Assembly: GCF_036850765.1 (NCBI RefSeq)
Contig: NC_089490.1
Span: 275,356,482-275,420,481, forward strand
Origin: Saccopteryx bilineata
Taxonomy: Eukaryota > Chordata > Mammalia > Chiroptera > Emballonuridae
DNA length: 64,000 nt
Direction: 5' to 3'
Shown: one piece after another, positions 8,690-21,169 of the stretch
Layout: each line of letters begins with the position of its first letter
Numbering within the stretch: position 1 is the stretch's first letter
Position numbers and translations under genes: made by a program
Notes under the pieces: model-generated
What the model was told of the DNA's origin: nothing
The model's database searches: none
What the model saw: the letters and a program-made list of their open reading frames with translations, nothing else

Positions 8690-11600
8690 ACTGGAATTCA
8701 GTAGGCTCCGATGGGCCACATGCACAAGTGAGCTTCCTCATTTTGCCTCCAATAGTCCCCTTCTGTTGCACTCTTGGGGCTACCATAGCAATCTTGTCAC
8801 CTCCTTCTTCCTGAACTCACTGTTCTCCAAAATTCCCCTTTATATTCACAGATACACACCTATAAAGTTCAAGTGTGTGTTCTAGAGTTCAGACTAATGA
8901 CTGTTGGAGATTAGCTCATCCCCATAGAGACAAGAGCATCACACGGGTGTCATGGAAACATTAGAGACAAAATTTAAACATGAATCACAGGCTTGTCATA
9001 CATAGGACATGCATATATGTGCACATATACTCACCTCCACCAACTGTCACATAGAGTTCACTGCATTTACACAGGACATGCCATCATGTGGATGCACAGT
9101 CCCTTGAACCTGGTTCAGATAGCATGTCATGAGCTAGTGGCTGGGCCCAAGGGTTATAGCCAACAGGTTGTCTGCAATTTTGGACTTTGGGATTGTTGGG
9201 TCCACATTCTTGTCATCTATTAATTCAAGGCTTCCTGCAGTAAACTCTTTTGAATTGATGTTCAGTATAAAGACTTTTACAACTGCAATCTATATTTCAT
9301 TTCCTGTCATAAAATAATAGCTTAAGAAATGCAAGGAAATACACTGTTAACAATTTAAAATTCACTTTCAATAAATAGGAAGCATTTTACAGGGAACTGT
9401 AGCCTATAATGGAGACCATAATTTGTGCTCTGTGCCAGAAAAATGTATCCTCAATTTCACTGCACCCTCTGCCCAGCTACAAAACCCGAAACTCCCTTTG
9501 CATTATAGATTCTCATTATAATAGATTAGCAAATCTAGCGTAAATCCTGTTGAACATAGCATGCACCATTTTAAATGAAGATGCCAAAACATGTCAGCCT
9601 TTCTTGCAATGATGGCAGAATTGAAATTGCCCTTCATTTATATGAGACAACTGCAAATGCTGAAACACAGATGATCATACATTCAAAACAATCCTGCCTG
9701 TGCACTTCTCCTGATAATTTATGCCTTCCACAGTTCCTGGTACAGGAAGCCTCTTTTTCAGAACTTTTCAGAAAATGCCAGGATTTTGAATCTTGGAATT
9801 AAATTGCATCAAAGCAACATTACAGATCTTGTGCCTGTTAAGATTTTCTAGTGCACGTATGACTTGCAATTATGATAATCTGCACCCATCCATCATCTAT
9901 GCTGGAATTCAGACCTAATAAGACCTAAAGCTTCCAAGATATGAAGGCAGCAGTCTCATTCATCTTACAGGTAAAGCAGTAATAAACAGATATCAGGTGA
10001 TATAATACCGGGACTACAATGAATTAGAAGTAGAAGTGAGGAATGAGTCAGCTGTTTATTTTGCTGGTTAAAGAAAGGGCTTTTTTCTTACATCAAGTAA
10101 GAAGTGATATTCAGATACCAAAGAGTCATCCACAGGGGGAAAAAGGTGAATTAAATCTTTAAATGTATCATTACATCTAAAAAGAAATTCCCAGATCAAG
10201 TCACAAGCACTCTGTGTTAAGGAGGGACCTAGAGCAGATAAGACTTTTTTCCCCTATATTCCAGAACATACTTTGTAAAATAAAATACAAATATATTTTT
10301 AAAAAAAACAGTGAATTGCCTAATGAAAGAATATAGTTATTTTACATTTCTTCCCAGTTTAGAGGGAAATAGGGTAGAGTGGGAGAAAATAGGGAAGTTT
10401 AATTTATTTAATTCCCAAAGCAATATAAACATAACATTCCTGTACCTTGATATTACAAGTGGAAATACCATTTAATTTGTTGAATTCCCTTAAAATGTGG
10501 AATTGCAAATAAGGTGTTCTCAGATTTTAGCTGTTTTCCTGAGTTAAGTCTGTCTGTGCCCTCACTTCCTATCAAGACTGAGATGGTGAAATATCTCCCA
10601 GTGGAATGCAAAGGGCAGCAATAGAAAGCAAGAAATGAAACAGGCCTGCAATTTTGGAGGGTCTGGGCCAAGGGGGAAAATGGCAGAAGAAGCCAGAAAG
10701 ACATTTTTCACTTCTTGGTTTAAAGATGCCTTTGAATTTGGCTTTGCCCCCTTGAATCTGTGCTCTCCTCCTGTCCATACTACAAGTTGAAATGACATGA
10801 CTCCCAGCAAACTTGTGCAAAGGATACTTAGACTTATCCATGGTCACCAAACTTTTAATTCAAGGCTGGGTTAGCATGGTGGTCTGTTCACCTCAATCTA
10901 TGAGAAATAGCTAAAAAAGTCTGAAGATGGGTCTCAAACCCTATCTCCCAAATCTATCCAACTGTTATATAATGGGGAGCAGCATTATTGTGTGTGATTA
11001 TAAAAGCAGAAAAGCCATTGACAAGAGGAAATTATAGGCAAGAGAGTTCCAGCTGACCATAGGAAGAGCGTCCTCAGCCTCAGAGCTGCTGAAGGTAGAG
11101 TGGGCCATGGAGGGAGGAACTGGGTTCTCTGGCTTCACAGCAGTGGGATCGAATCTGGGTGATGGAAGTTTGGTGTGAGTTCCAAGATTCTAGTATTCTG
11201 GGGTGAAGAAGTTCTGCACATTGACAAGCACTGTGAGTGTTGTTGGAATCCCAAGATGTTCTGAACTGGATTTTGGTACAGTAATTTGGATGCACCTAGA
11301 AATGGAGCTGGAATGTGCCCTGACAACACCTGGCATCACTCAGGTGAAAGAAAAGAGACTTGACTTCAACTTTTGGCTCCATCCCCACTTGTGTCGTCAC
11401 CACCTAGATTTCTAATCACTAAAGCAGGCCATTCTGGAAGGTAGTCAATGAAATCTGCCAGGTGGCTTAAAGAATAATGTACAGCTGAGCTGGAATGTCC
11501 CCGTGCTGAGTCAGAACAGGATGGAAACTCCAGGAAGCACACTGACAATACATCAGCGTTGGAGGTAGCCGGGACAAGCATCGGAATCGCCACTTCATAT

Positions 11601-12229
11601 ATGCTCTCTGGCTACGAGACCTTAGGAAAGTCACTTAACCTCTCTGAGCCTTTCTTCCTCATGTACAAGAGTGAGGATGATGCTTTCCTACAGACTTATA
11701 ACAAAAATTAAATACCCCTGGCACCTATAAGACATTCAATAATAGCCATTATATTAAGGTTAATTGAGAAGGCTATATATCGAATGTAACTAAAGTCATT
11801 GCACAGAAAAAGCTTCCTAAGCACTTTCTAGGTGCCACTTGGTTTCAGTAGTGGCTCACACCAGTCACAGGATAAACCATTCAAAAGCTACAAGAACAGA
11901 TGCCCCAGATGCAGAGTTTAAAGTTTCACAGTAATCTTTCTTTATAATCCTGCTGACCAACAGAACCCAAGAACACTTGAACAGTCTGTCATGATCCAAC
12001 CGGAGTAGGCAGCCAGCATTCTAATCTTTCCAGCAGCCTCACAATAAGATAAAAAGCTGTCTTCCCTGTGCAGTCCTCACCTGTGTGTCCATCTATATCA
12101 TACAATCAGCCAAAGCCTTGGTCACCTCTACACAAAGAGCTGCAAATTTGCAGCTACAGACTGTTAAAGGGGATGATTCTCCAGTAATCTTACTTTGGCT
12201 CAATTTCATGCCTTTTCTCTGTATATTAT
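8690..12229. other. Repeat-poor unique sequence
   Basis: No gene or recent transposon is recognisable apart from one MIR (11595-11745). Open frames are short and unrelated to known families. The low density of insertions contrasts with the right half of the window. Confidence 0.55.
11595..11745 (+). repeat. MIR SINE fragment
   Basis: 'AAGTCACTTAACCTCTCTGA' followed by 'GCCTTTCTTCCTCATGTAC' and an 'ATAAGACATTCAATAATAG' tail is a good match to the MIR core and 3' region in plus orientation. Confidence 0.68.
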
Positions 12230-12245
12230 CTTTTTTAATTAATAA

Positions 12246-13355
12246 ACTTTGTTTTTAAGATCAGTTTTAGGCTGACAGACAAATTTTATGGAAAGTAAAG
12301 AAATTTCCCATATATGCCCTGCTCTCACAATGCACAACCTTCTCCACTGTCAGCATCTCTCACAACGGGATTTATATATTACAATAATGAAGCTACAGCA
12401 ACTCATTATCACCCAGAGTCCACAGTTTACATCAGGGTTCACTCATGATATTGTAGCTTCTATGGGTTTGGAAAAAATGTACGACATGTATCCACCATTA
12501 TAGTGTTGTTCATTCCCCTAAAAATTCTCTGTGCTCAGCCTATTCAGCACCTGGAAACCACTGATCTTACTGTCTCCACAGTTTTCCCTTTTTCAGAATG
12601 TCATATAGTTGGGATTATACAATACACAGCTCTTTCAGATTGGCTTTTCTCAGTAAAATGAATTGAAGTTTCCTCCATGTTTTTTTGGCTTGGTAGGTCA
12701 TTTCTTTTTAGTGCTGAGTAGAATTCCACTGTCTGGAAGGACCACAGTTTATTCACCAGCTACTGAAGGAGATCGTGGTTGCTTCCAACTTTTGATAATT
12801 ATGAACAAAACTGCTATAAATGTTTGTGTGCAGGTTTTTGTGTGAATATAAATTTTCAACTTCTTTGGGCGAATATCCAGTACCTTGACTACTTTAACAT
12901 ATGATAAGAGTGTGATTAGTTTTGTAAGAAACCGCCAAACTGTCTTCCAAAGTGGTTGCACCATTTTATATTCTCACCAGCAATGCATGAGGGTTCCTAT
13001 TGCTCCATTCCCTTGCCAGCATTTGCTGTTGTCAGTGCTCTGGATTTTGGCCATTCTAATAGAATGTAGTATTATCTGATTGTGCTTTCAGTTTCCATTT
13101 CCCTGATGACATATGATGTGGAGCATCTTTTCACATGCTTGTTAACCATCATTATATCTTCTTTGATGAGGTGTCTATTCAGGTCTTTTGTTCATTTTTT
13201 TAAATCAAGATGTTAATTTTCTTACTGACTTTTAAAATTTCTTTGTTTATTTTTTTTAAAGTTCCTTGTATATTTTTCAGGTGTGTCTTCTGCAAATGTT
13301 TTCTCCCAGTATGTGGCTTGTCTTCTCATTTTCTTGACAGTTCCTTTCACAGAAC
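12246..13355 (-). repeat. Old L1 3' end (L1M-type), 5'-truncated
   Basis: The plus strand shows the reverse complement of an L1 3' UTR ('GACATGTATCCACCATTATA', 'TCAGAATGTCATATAGTTGG') followed toward higher coordinates by the reversed ORF2 C-terminus ('CAAACTGTCTTCCAAAGTGG', 'TCACCAGCAATGCATGAG') and more ORF2 up to 'CTCATTTTCTTGACAG'. Frames are interrupted throughout. The divergence suggests an old mammalian subfamily. Confidence 0.72.
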
Positions 13356-13359
13356 ATAT

Positions 13360-16165
13360 CAGCCTTCCCCTTCAAGTAATAGTGGCCCATTGGAAAATTT
13401 AAAATGTGCTTTGTCTTTCCACCTCCCATAGTCTTGACCAACTTGGAGCTTTGACCATGACATTCACTGTCAAAGATGCTCCTACTCCTTATATCCCTAC
13501 ACCTTAGTGGAGATGGCACAGAGTCTGGCTATATCCCTGTGATCTGCAGATGCGCAGTAAGAATGGCCTCCTATGGGTTCCCTGTGGACACCCAGCCCAC
13601 ATCCATCTGGATTTGGAGGATTCAATGTGCTGATGGGAATGCAGCCTCAAGCTGTGAGACCACATCAAACTGAAAGAACAGTAATGTGTCACTACCAGCA
13701 CAGACCTCAGTGATTATGCCTGTCCTAAATGACAGCACTGATTAAATAGTAATTAACTCTTCAACAGGCTGAGTTAAATAATCAAGTAAGCTGCAGGTAA
13801 TACAATTACAATGGTTATTTAACACTGAATGGAATACTTTGTGTGTACCAATGTGGCAAGCCTTCCTCTAGCTCAGAGCCACCCCATTACTATGAAATGA
13901 CTTCCCTGTAAGGATCTAAGGATCCAATTGTCATTGTATGGCCCCCTTGTAAGACTAAATTACCAGGTGAAAATGAGTCCTCCTCACCCTCTGACCTAGA
14001 ATGTACTATGTGTTGGTGCCAGCCCAGCATTACCAACCATCAATGGGACCAGCCATCCCTGGATGGGCCTCTGGGCAACCAAGACCCAAGTGACCAGAAA
14101 AGGGGGAGAGGTGCCAAAACCAGAGCACAGTTTATTTCTATAAAACCTGACCACTGGTGAACACGCAGGACCCTGAAGAGGACACACCTCAGGCCCACTT
14201 GAACTGGTACAAAGAAAGAAATAAAAAGTAACTACCAGAAAGAGATGATATCTTTAGCACCCATCTTGCTGGCTTCTGCGGCCTGCCTCAGACTTCTGGA
14301 GTCAAGCTCCTGGGACAAAGTGCTCAAAGCCACATTCAGGTTTTACTTAAAGTTGCCTGTGGCCAGTGCCCATTTCTTCTCTTCTGGAACTTTCTGAAGA
14401 ATGGGTGTCAGCAGAACCTCCAAAGGGTAGACATTTCTGTTCTAGACAGAGCATCTCCCCTCACCATCAGCTCATTTGAACGTGCCTCATAGGGAAGTAT
14501 AAGCATGTTCACCAGATTGAGGGCAGTGAGACTACTCAGGAGACTATTACACATTGACTGGTCTCAGGTTTTTAATCACATTTCCTTGTGACCCAGTATT
14601 ACTAAACAAATGGATTGAGCAAGGCACTATTAAGGTAATATTAAATGTTAATAAAGATAACTTATATTTCATCTACTTCATGAAAAGATTGGACGTTAAT
14701 GAAGTCAAAACTCAACTGTGAGGAGTGTTCACACTTCCGGGAATTTTCTGAGAGTTTGGTATTTTTGAATCCTTGTTTTCGCCTTAAGATAAACAAGCTT
14801 CTCTTCTTCACCCCCAGCAGGGCAATGCTGACCATGAATAATAAAACCCATTGACAATGCAGTTTCTAACCTCCCGGGTCTGATCATGAATATTTACTAT
14901 CTGGCTGGAAGCTGGCATGGGCTGCCTGCCTCTCTGCTTCTCTCCTTGTTGCAGCCTAAACCATTGTTAGGAGAGTGTTGCCATGGCAACAGAGGGCCCG
15001 CAGACGGCAAAGAAACAGGCAGTTACCCACACAAATCACACTATCTGTGGGCTAATTAAAAGGTTCTGTACTCAGGGGTCACCTTGTAAATGAGGAATGT
15101 CAGTCAGAAACCCATGCTCACAAATGGCGCCTCCGAGAAGCCTTGGGAAAGCCCAGCACACCATGGATGCTGGCTGTTCCCAGAGCCCCATTTGCTGCTA
15201 GAGGGTGAGGAACTCACAGGTCATCCTAACTCGTTGGCTTGGCCATCTTATTAAATGGACTGAATCTATTTTTTGCCAGTAAGCACATAAAGCAGTGAGC
15301 TGGAGTGATTGATTACAAGGCTGCTTTCCTCAGATCCTGATTCAGATCTGATATCATTTGTAATTGACATTGCTTTCCAAAGCTTATGGGCTGAAAGATG
15401 GGGGTTGGGGGGGGATAGGCAATTTAAGGTTAGCTCTCAGGCTCTCAGAATATGGTAGAATACCAACAGTCTAAACAAGGCTGGGCTGGGACAAGGGCTT
15501 CCCTTGGAACTTAACCAGTAAATGTCATATTGCAGTAGTGTTTTCGGATGAGTTGACTTTAATATACCAAGTAACTTCAAGAATAGGGGTTCAGGATCTT
15601 GCTTTAAAATAGCACAGCTGCTCATTGGCATATCTGCTTTGTGTTATATAGCTCTACCAGAACTCCACAGCCATACCCTGCACTGTGCCTTATATGGTAT
15701 ACTCACCTCCAAATAAAAAGCTTCACAACCAACAGAGAAGAGCCTGGATTTCCACACGGAAGCTGAACTCTGGCCCTTTAGAAATCCATGGATGTTATGA
15801 AGGACCCGAAAATAAAATTCCCAGAGAAACCAAGGCCACAAGGAGGGGCCAGGATTTTATAGAAGAGCCTAACACTTACAAAGAAAATTTCACAGCCACA
15901 GGAAGTAGCAGCCTCTGAAGAACAAAAGTTTCACTGTGACTTGTCTGGGACTCCCAAAAGATGGATCCATGAACTCCTGGGCCACCCACCTATGTTATCA
16001 GGCTGGTATTACAATCTGCCACCTCCTGGATTGAAATAGTCCCACATCTAAAGTCATCTGGGAAGTGTTTGGTAGAGCTAGGAGTCCCAAGGATGGACTC
16101 CTCCATTGTTCCTGTTCACCCCAAAGGCAAAGATTTCCTTTTTGGGAAATGGAAAAACAGCAAGA
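13360..16165. other. Repeat-poor unique sequence with candidate regulatory block
   Basis: No transposon or coding exon recognised. The subregion 14870-15370 is notable for a perfect RFX X-box, a SOX-like CCATTGTT and homeodomain-like TAATTA within ~100 bp. The rest is ordinary unique sequence. Confidence 0.5.
14977..14990. promoter_or_regulatory. Perfect palindromic RFX X-box
   Basis: GTTGCCATGGCAAC is an exact two-half-site RFX recognition palindrome. A SOX-like CCATTGTT lies 9 bp upstream (14961-14968), and a homeodomain-type TAATTA lies downstream (15053-15058). RFX factors bind such sites in ciliary, neural and MHC-II genes. Binding and enhancer function here are inference; the motif itself is exact. 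Confidence 0.6.
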
Positions 16166-16370
16166 TCAGAGTCTAGATTCAGACTTGGGTATACACTCAG
16201 CTTAACCCTAGCCTCTGTCTGGCCTGTAGCAAATTTTCTCTTATTTCTACACCTCTGTTTCATCATCCTATGAAGTGAGAATAACAGTATCTCCTTCATA
16301 AAGTTACTGTGATAATTAAATATGGTAGTCTGTGTAAATGTTTGGAAAGATGCTTATAGCACAATAATCC
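16165..16370 (+). repeat. MIR SINE fragment
   Basis: 'GTTTCATCATCCTATGAAGT', 'GAGAATAACAGTATCTCCTT' and 'GTTACTGTGATAATTAAATA' follow the MIR core and 3' part in plus orientation. Confidence 0.6.
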
Positions 16371-16389
16371 CTTGGTATACATTGGTATG

Positions 16390-16826
16390 TGTTATGGGTT
16401 ATGTTGAAGTTCCAACCTCTAGTACCTCAAAATGTAACCTTATTTGGAAATGATATCTTTAAGGGGTAATCAAGTTAAGATAAAGTCATTAGGGTGGGCC
16501 CCAAACCAATATGACTGGCATCTTTATAAAAGGTGAATCTGGACAAAAAGGCAGGCATGTATAGAGGAAAGACCACGTGAATACACATCATGTGACGATG
16601 CAGGATTGGGAAATACAGCTACAAGCCTAGGAATGCCAGAGATTGCCAACAGACCACCAGAACGTGTAAATATGAAGAAAGATCCTACAGTTTTCAGAAG
16701 GTCATGTCCATGCTGATACCTTGATTTCAGGCTTTTAGCCTCTAAACCAGTGAGATAATAAGTTACTATTTGTTTAAGTCACCCAGTTTGTGCCACTTTG
16801 CTACAGAAGTCTTAGGAAATGATACA
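16390..16826 (+). mobile_element. MLT1-like MaLR solo LTR
   Basis: The element begins TGTTATGGGTTATGTTGAAG and contains 'ACCTTATTTGGAAATGATAT', 'AATCAAGTTAAGATAAAGTC' and 'CATTAGGGTGGGCCCCAAAC'. It ends with 'TAAGTCACCCAGTTTGTGCC' and 'GGAAATGATACA'. These are the standard landmarks of MLT1 LTRs of the ERVL-MaLR group. The target duplication is no longer clear. Confidence 0.78.
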
Positions 16827-16829
16827 ATG

Positions 16830-19800
16830 TGTCCATTAGAGCACGTGGTAATAAATTCTAACCTTAAAATGCAGTACCCTAAAAAAAATGTCTCTCCTTA
16901 ACCAGTCATCGTGTGTTCAGTCCTGGGCAGAAAGCACCACTCTGCTCCACAAGCTCATGCAGGAACCCAGGTTCTTTCCATCTGTGGCTTCACCAGCTGC
17001 TTCCTATCAGTGGGAACAGGAGAGAGTCAGGGACAAGTGAAGCTAAGGCTTTAGACTTCAGAACCTAACTCGGAGGTTTAGGAATCACTTCCACCCACTT
17101 TCCATCAGCACTGGCTAAGTTAACTTGTAACACCCGGCTGCATGGGAGAGGTGGGAAATGGAGCCTCCAGTGCTCTCTGTTGTAATTTTTATTACTATTA
17201 TTTAATGAAAGAGAAAACAATGCAGGGATTAATTCATGTCAAAGCCAAGAGCATAGACATATACGATGCAATGATTAAGGTTGGACAGAAACAGCCCATT
17301 CAGAAGAAGGGGCCTCCCTAAAATAGGTGGACAGAATGTCTCAAGAGGCTCCCTGAGGATGCTTACAACTGAGCAAGGCGTGCACTAGACTTCGGGCTTT
17401 CTATTAGAGAATTAGGCCTCCAGCGACCAATTTAATAATTGCTGCCTGCAGCCTCCAGCAGTTATATTATTTCTTTAGCTTCTTCAAGGATTGGGTCATC
17501 TGTCTGTCAGTGGGTGTATTAGTATCTATTTTTACACAGAACAGAGATAAATAGGCAAGAAATTTATGATTGATGTAAACCTTTTTGTTAAATATAGCCA
17601 TTTATCACAGACTGCCTTAGAAATTACAGCTAAACCATGCACCTTCTGAAATAATTTGAAGCATAAAGATGCAACTATTTATCAATTAATTTAAACTCCA
17701 GTGGGAGTTCTGCATACACAGGGATTTTAGAGTTTGAGCTAATGGGTTGAATTTAGACTACTCCACAAATGAATTCCCAAATCTGGGTTATATATATTCA
17801 CAAAGCTGAGACTTCATGAAATTTTCTTGGCAGAATGAAAGAATATATTAAAATCTGGACTCCTTATATGTTTCCCAGAAGAAATCAGCAGTCAGTTTCT
17901 TCTACCATAAAATTAATCCAGAAAGTAAATGAACATAATGTAGAAAAATAATTCTGTTGGGACAGGCAGGTGCTTTAACGGCAACAATGCCTAACAAGGA
18001 TTTGGTCCTGTCACTCTGAGGCCCTTTGAAAAATATGTCAAACCTTATGGAATTGAATTTGAAACAGGTCATAAGAGATTTCCAGGAAGCTCTTGTAAGG
18101 ATCTAAATGAAGATTTATAGCAATGGAAATAAATTTGATTTTTAAAGTGACTTTTGGCAACATTGTGATAATAACCTTTAGGGAAATTCTTCTCAGGAGG
18201 AATATTAGGTCACAGGGTATTCAATCAGTGAAGCAATGTGGAAGTAGGGAACTTGCAAATTAAAGATAGCTCCATTGGTCTCAAATTGATAAGACTTTAG
18301 GGAAAAAGTTCCCAGAATATATAGCAGAAATCAAGACTGATTTGACCTGATTTATGTAACCAGCCTCATGGTGATCTAATACCACAAGACCTTATCCCAA
18401 AAATTCTATAGATGAATTAGTGGTCAGAGAAACAATTAATTCTGCAGAAGGAGGAGAAAAAAAAGAGGGATAGAGGGGGAAAGAAAGAGGTCGAGAGGAA
18501 AGAGTAAAATGCCCCAAATTTTTCTCCCAAAAATCATTATAAATAGTCCAGTGACTTGAAAATTCGGTTTAGATCAGGATGGGAAACTGGAAGAAATCCC
18601 CATCTTATCCTGATTTGCACACAACAATCTTCAGCCTGTAAGCTGCTCAGGGTCCTAGACAGCTGGGCCAAGAGCAAAGCTGGTGACTCGCTCTTCCCAC
18701 CTTCAGTGGCCTTGGGCTGCTGGACACCCACAGAGCAGGTCCAAAGGCAGAGAGGGGGGCTCCCTGCAGGGGCAATCAGAGACTGCCCAGCCCGAGACTC
18801 CTGGCAGACCCTCAGGTCCTCGAGGCACCAGCACCTTAACACCTGCGCTCCAGTTTTGCCCCGATGGTTGCCCCCCACACACCTGAGTGTGGGGCCCTGC
18901 CCCAGGCGCATGCGGAAGACGCTTGTGGGCTGCAGATGCCAGTCTCGTGGCTGTCATTTTATATTTTTAATGGGAGTGAGGCAGTGCATCTGGGCAAATC
19001 CCTGTGGCGAGTTTATGAAACTGAAAACCATTTGCTGGGAACAAATGTAAACTTGTATATTTTGTGTAATATATACAGCTTGGCTCCTTGCACAAGGGTC
19101 AATTCAAAGCAGCCAGGTCTCTGGGAGGTTGTTGCACAACACAAGAGGAATCTGACATCTAGGAACCCAACCATTAAAACTTAGCTAGTAGCTGACTGGG
19201 GAGGATACAGGACGTTCCTGCCGTCTCCGTTGTTGTGAGAGCTAGGAGATATTTTACAATAAACATGGGTAGCAGTTTTACAAGTGACTACATTTATACC
19301 CAGCAGAAAAAACTCATTGATCCAGAAAGGAGATCAAGACAGAATATGTGCATTAAGTTCTATGAAAACAGTTTATGGAACACGGTTGCCTCTGAATTTT
19401 CCCCAATGTCCTCCCTCTCCCTCACTGATCCTGTAGGTAAAACCCAGAGGCCTCTGGATAGAATCAAACCGGTTGTTAAGACAATATGATAGATGAGTTG
19501 AGAGGTGCATAAAAAGAATAGAATATTTGCAGGTATCATGGCAAAAAAGGCTCTTTCAAAAAGCAATGGCTATGACAGTCAACAAGCAGAGGAGTAAAGG
19601 CTTGTCATTTGGACAGCATCATAACCAGCTCCAGAACTTTCCAAAGATCAAACAGCCCTCTCAGCAGTTAAATAAGGCCACTCAGGAGGCAGAGCCATTG
19701 CACAGAACTCTAGCAAGAAGTTTCCACTCCCTCTTGTGCTGATGGTTATGACAAGGCCAGTCCTCTCATCACTCTTACATGCCCCTCAGGTGCCTTAAAG

Positions 19801-19885
19801 GACAAAGGGTGGAGGCACTAACAGGATTAATGCAAAATTTGAGTCTCCTCTGCATTTATTTTAACCTTAATTTAAACAAATAATT

Positions 19886-19922
<37 letters not shown>

Positions 19923-20265
19923 CGTGCGCGTGCATGCACGTGTGCAGTGAGGAATAAGGGAGGAAGAAATGCAACCTGCAACCCAGTGTTCTCTCCCTGG
20001 CCCAAAGGCAGAGTAGATAAAGGTGGCTTCAGCTCCTATGTACCAATTTTTGTCACCCTAGTCTTCCCTCAGATGTCCTCTGTGTCCTGAGCTTCCCAAG
20101 GACTCTACCCTTCATCCTCAGCAACAGACTCCGAAAGCTAACAGTCTCATTGACATCTCTACTTGAGATAAAGGGGTGCATCTCACGCTCTACTGGGAAC
20201 CTCAGCATGGCACAACCCTCCCCAAAGACTGACATTCTTCCAGTCTCCCCCACTTTGTACAGTGG
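16830..20265. other. Unique sequence, no gene recognised
   Basis: No transposon of recent age is seen. The stretch has A+T-rich tracts at 17400-18500, a small G+C-rich patch at 18690-18930 and a (TG)n microsatellite (19888-19921). Chance open frames overlap on both strands of the G+C-rich patch and show no family resemblance. Confidence 0.5.
19888..19935. repeat. (TG)n/(CG TG) microsatellite
   Basis: About 16 TG units followed by a TGCGTGCGTGCGCGTGCATG-type degenerate tail. Alternating purine-pyrimidine runs like this can adopt Z-DNA; no function is implied. Confidence 0.9.
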
Positions 20266-20289
20266 AACACTGTAGTCCCAGTTGCTCAA

Positions 20290-20560
20290 ACAAAAACATC
20301 TAAGAATTATTCTCGATTTCTATCTTTTTGTCACAACCCTCATCCAATTGTTCTGCAAATCTCATTACGTCCACCTTCAGACATAACCCATAGCCATCCA
20401 CTTTTCACCATTGCCACCTTTGCCATGAGTCCCAACCCACACCATCTCTCATCTGGATTATCAAAGTAGTATCATCCAGACCCCTGCTCCACTGGCCACT
20501 CACCACATAGCAGTGATTGTCATAACCATCAGCACAAGAGGAAGTGAAAGCTTCTTGCTA
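20290..20560 (+). repeat. L2-like LINE 3' fragment
   Basis: 'ATTATTCTCGATTTCTATC', 'CATCCAATTGTTCTGCAAAT', 'CATCTCTCATCTGGATTATC' and 'CCAGACCCCTGCTCC' resemble the C-terminal coding and 3' region of mammalian L2 elements. The copy is diverged. Confidence 0.45.
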
Positions 20561-20771
20561 GAGCTTTGTGTCATGGCCCTGCCTCCTAAGTAGCTTTATT
20601 AAACTGCTGAAAGGCCTGTTTGATCTTTGGGAAATTTTGGAGCTGGATAACATGCTGTTCAAATGACTGTCAAACCTTTAATATTCTGCTTGTTGGCTGC
20701 CATGGCCACCTGCTTCCTTCTAATCAACTCACCACAGAGCACTCAGAGCGACCTTTAAGAAATACACACTG

Positions 20772-21160
20772 GGCCCTGGCCAGTTGGTTCAGTGGTAGAG
20801 CATCGGCCCAGTGTGTGGAAGTCCCAGGTTCGATTTCCAGCCAGGGCACATAGAAGAAGCACCCATCTGCTTCTCCACCCTTCCCCCTCTTCTTTCTGTC
20901 TATCTTTCTCTTCTCCTCCCACAGCCACAGCCAGGACTCCATTGGAGCAAAGTTGGCCTGGGCACTGAGGATGGCTCCATGGTCTCTGCCTCAGGCACTA
21001 GAATGGCTCCAGTTGCAATGGAGCAAAGCTCCAGATGAGTAGAGCATTGCTCCCTAGTGGGCTTGTTGGGTGGATCTCAGTCAGGCACATGTGGGAGTCT
21101 GTCTCTCTGCTTCCTGCTTCTCACTTCAGAAAAAATACAAAAAATAAAAATAAAAAAAAT
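20772..21160 (+). mobile_element. VES-type tRNA-derived SINE (long form)
   Basis: The head GGCCCTGGCCAGTTGGTTCA carries an A-box-like region and the B box GGTTCGATTTCC at 20827-20838. A pyrimidine-rich middle and a GC-rich body (CATTGGAGCAAAG, GGTGGATCTC, GTCTGTCTC) follow, then an AT-rich tail. Flanking duplications TACACACTG occur at 20763-20771 and 21161-21169. SINEs of this kind are transcribed by RNA polymerase III and mobilised by L1 machinery. Confidence 0.9.
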
Positions 21161-21169
21161 TACACACTG

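Noticed and set aside
19884..20090. Open frame with a Cys-Val repeat
   Set aside because: Product of the (TG)n microsatellite.
20772..20845. Functional tRNA gene
   Set aside because: The tRNA-like head with its B box is the 5' part of a SINE with body, tail and target copies; it does not fold as a complete canonical tRNA by eye. The same holds for the other SINE heads.
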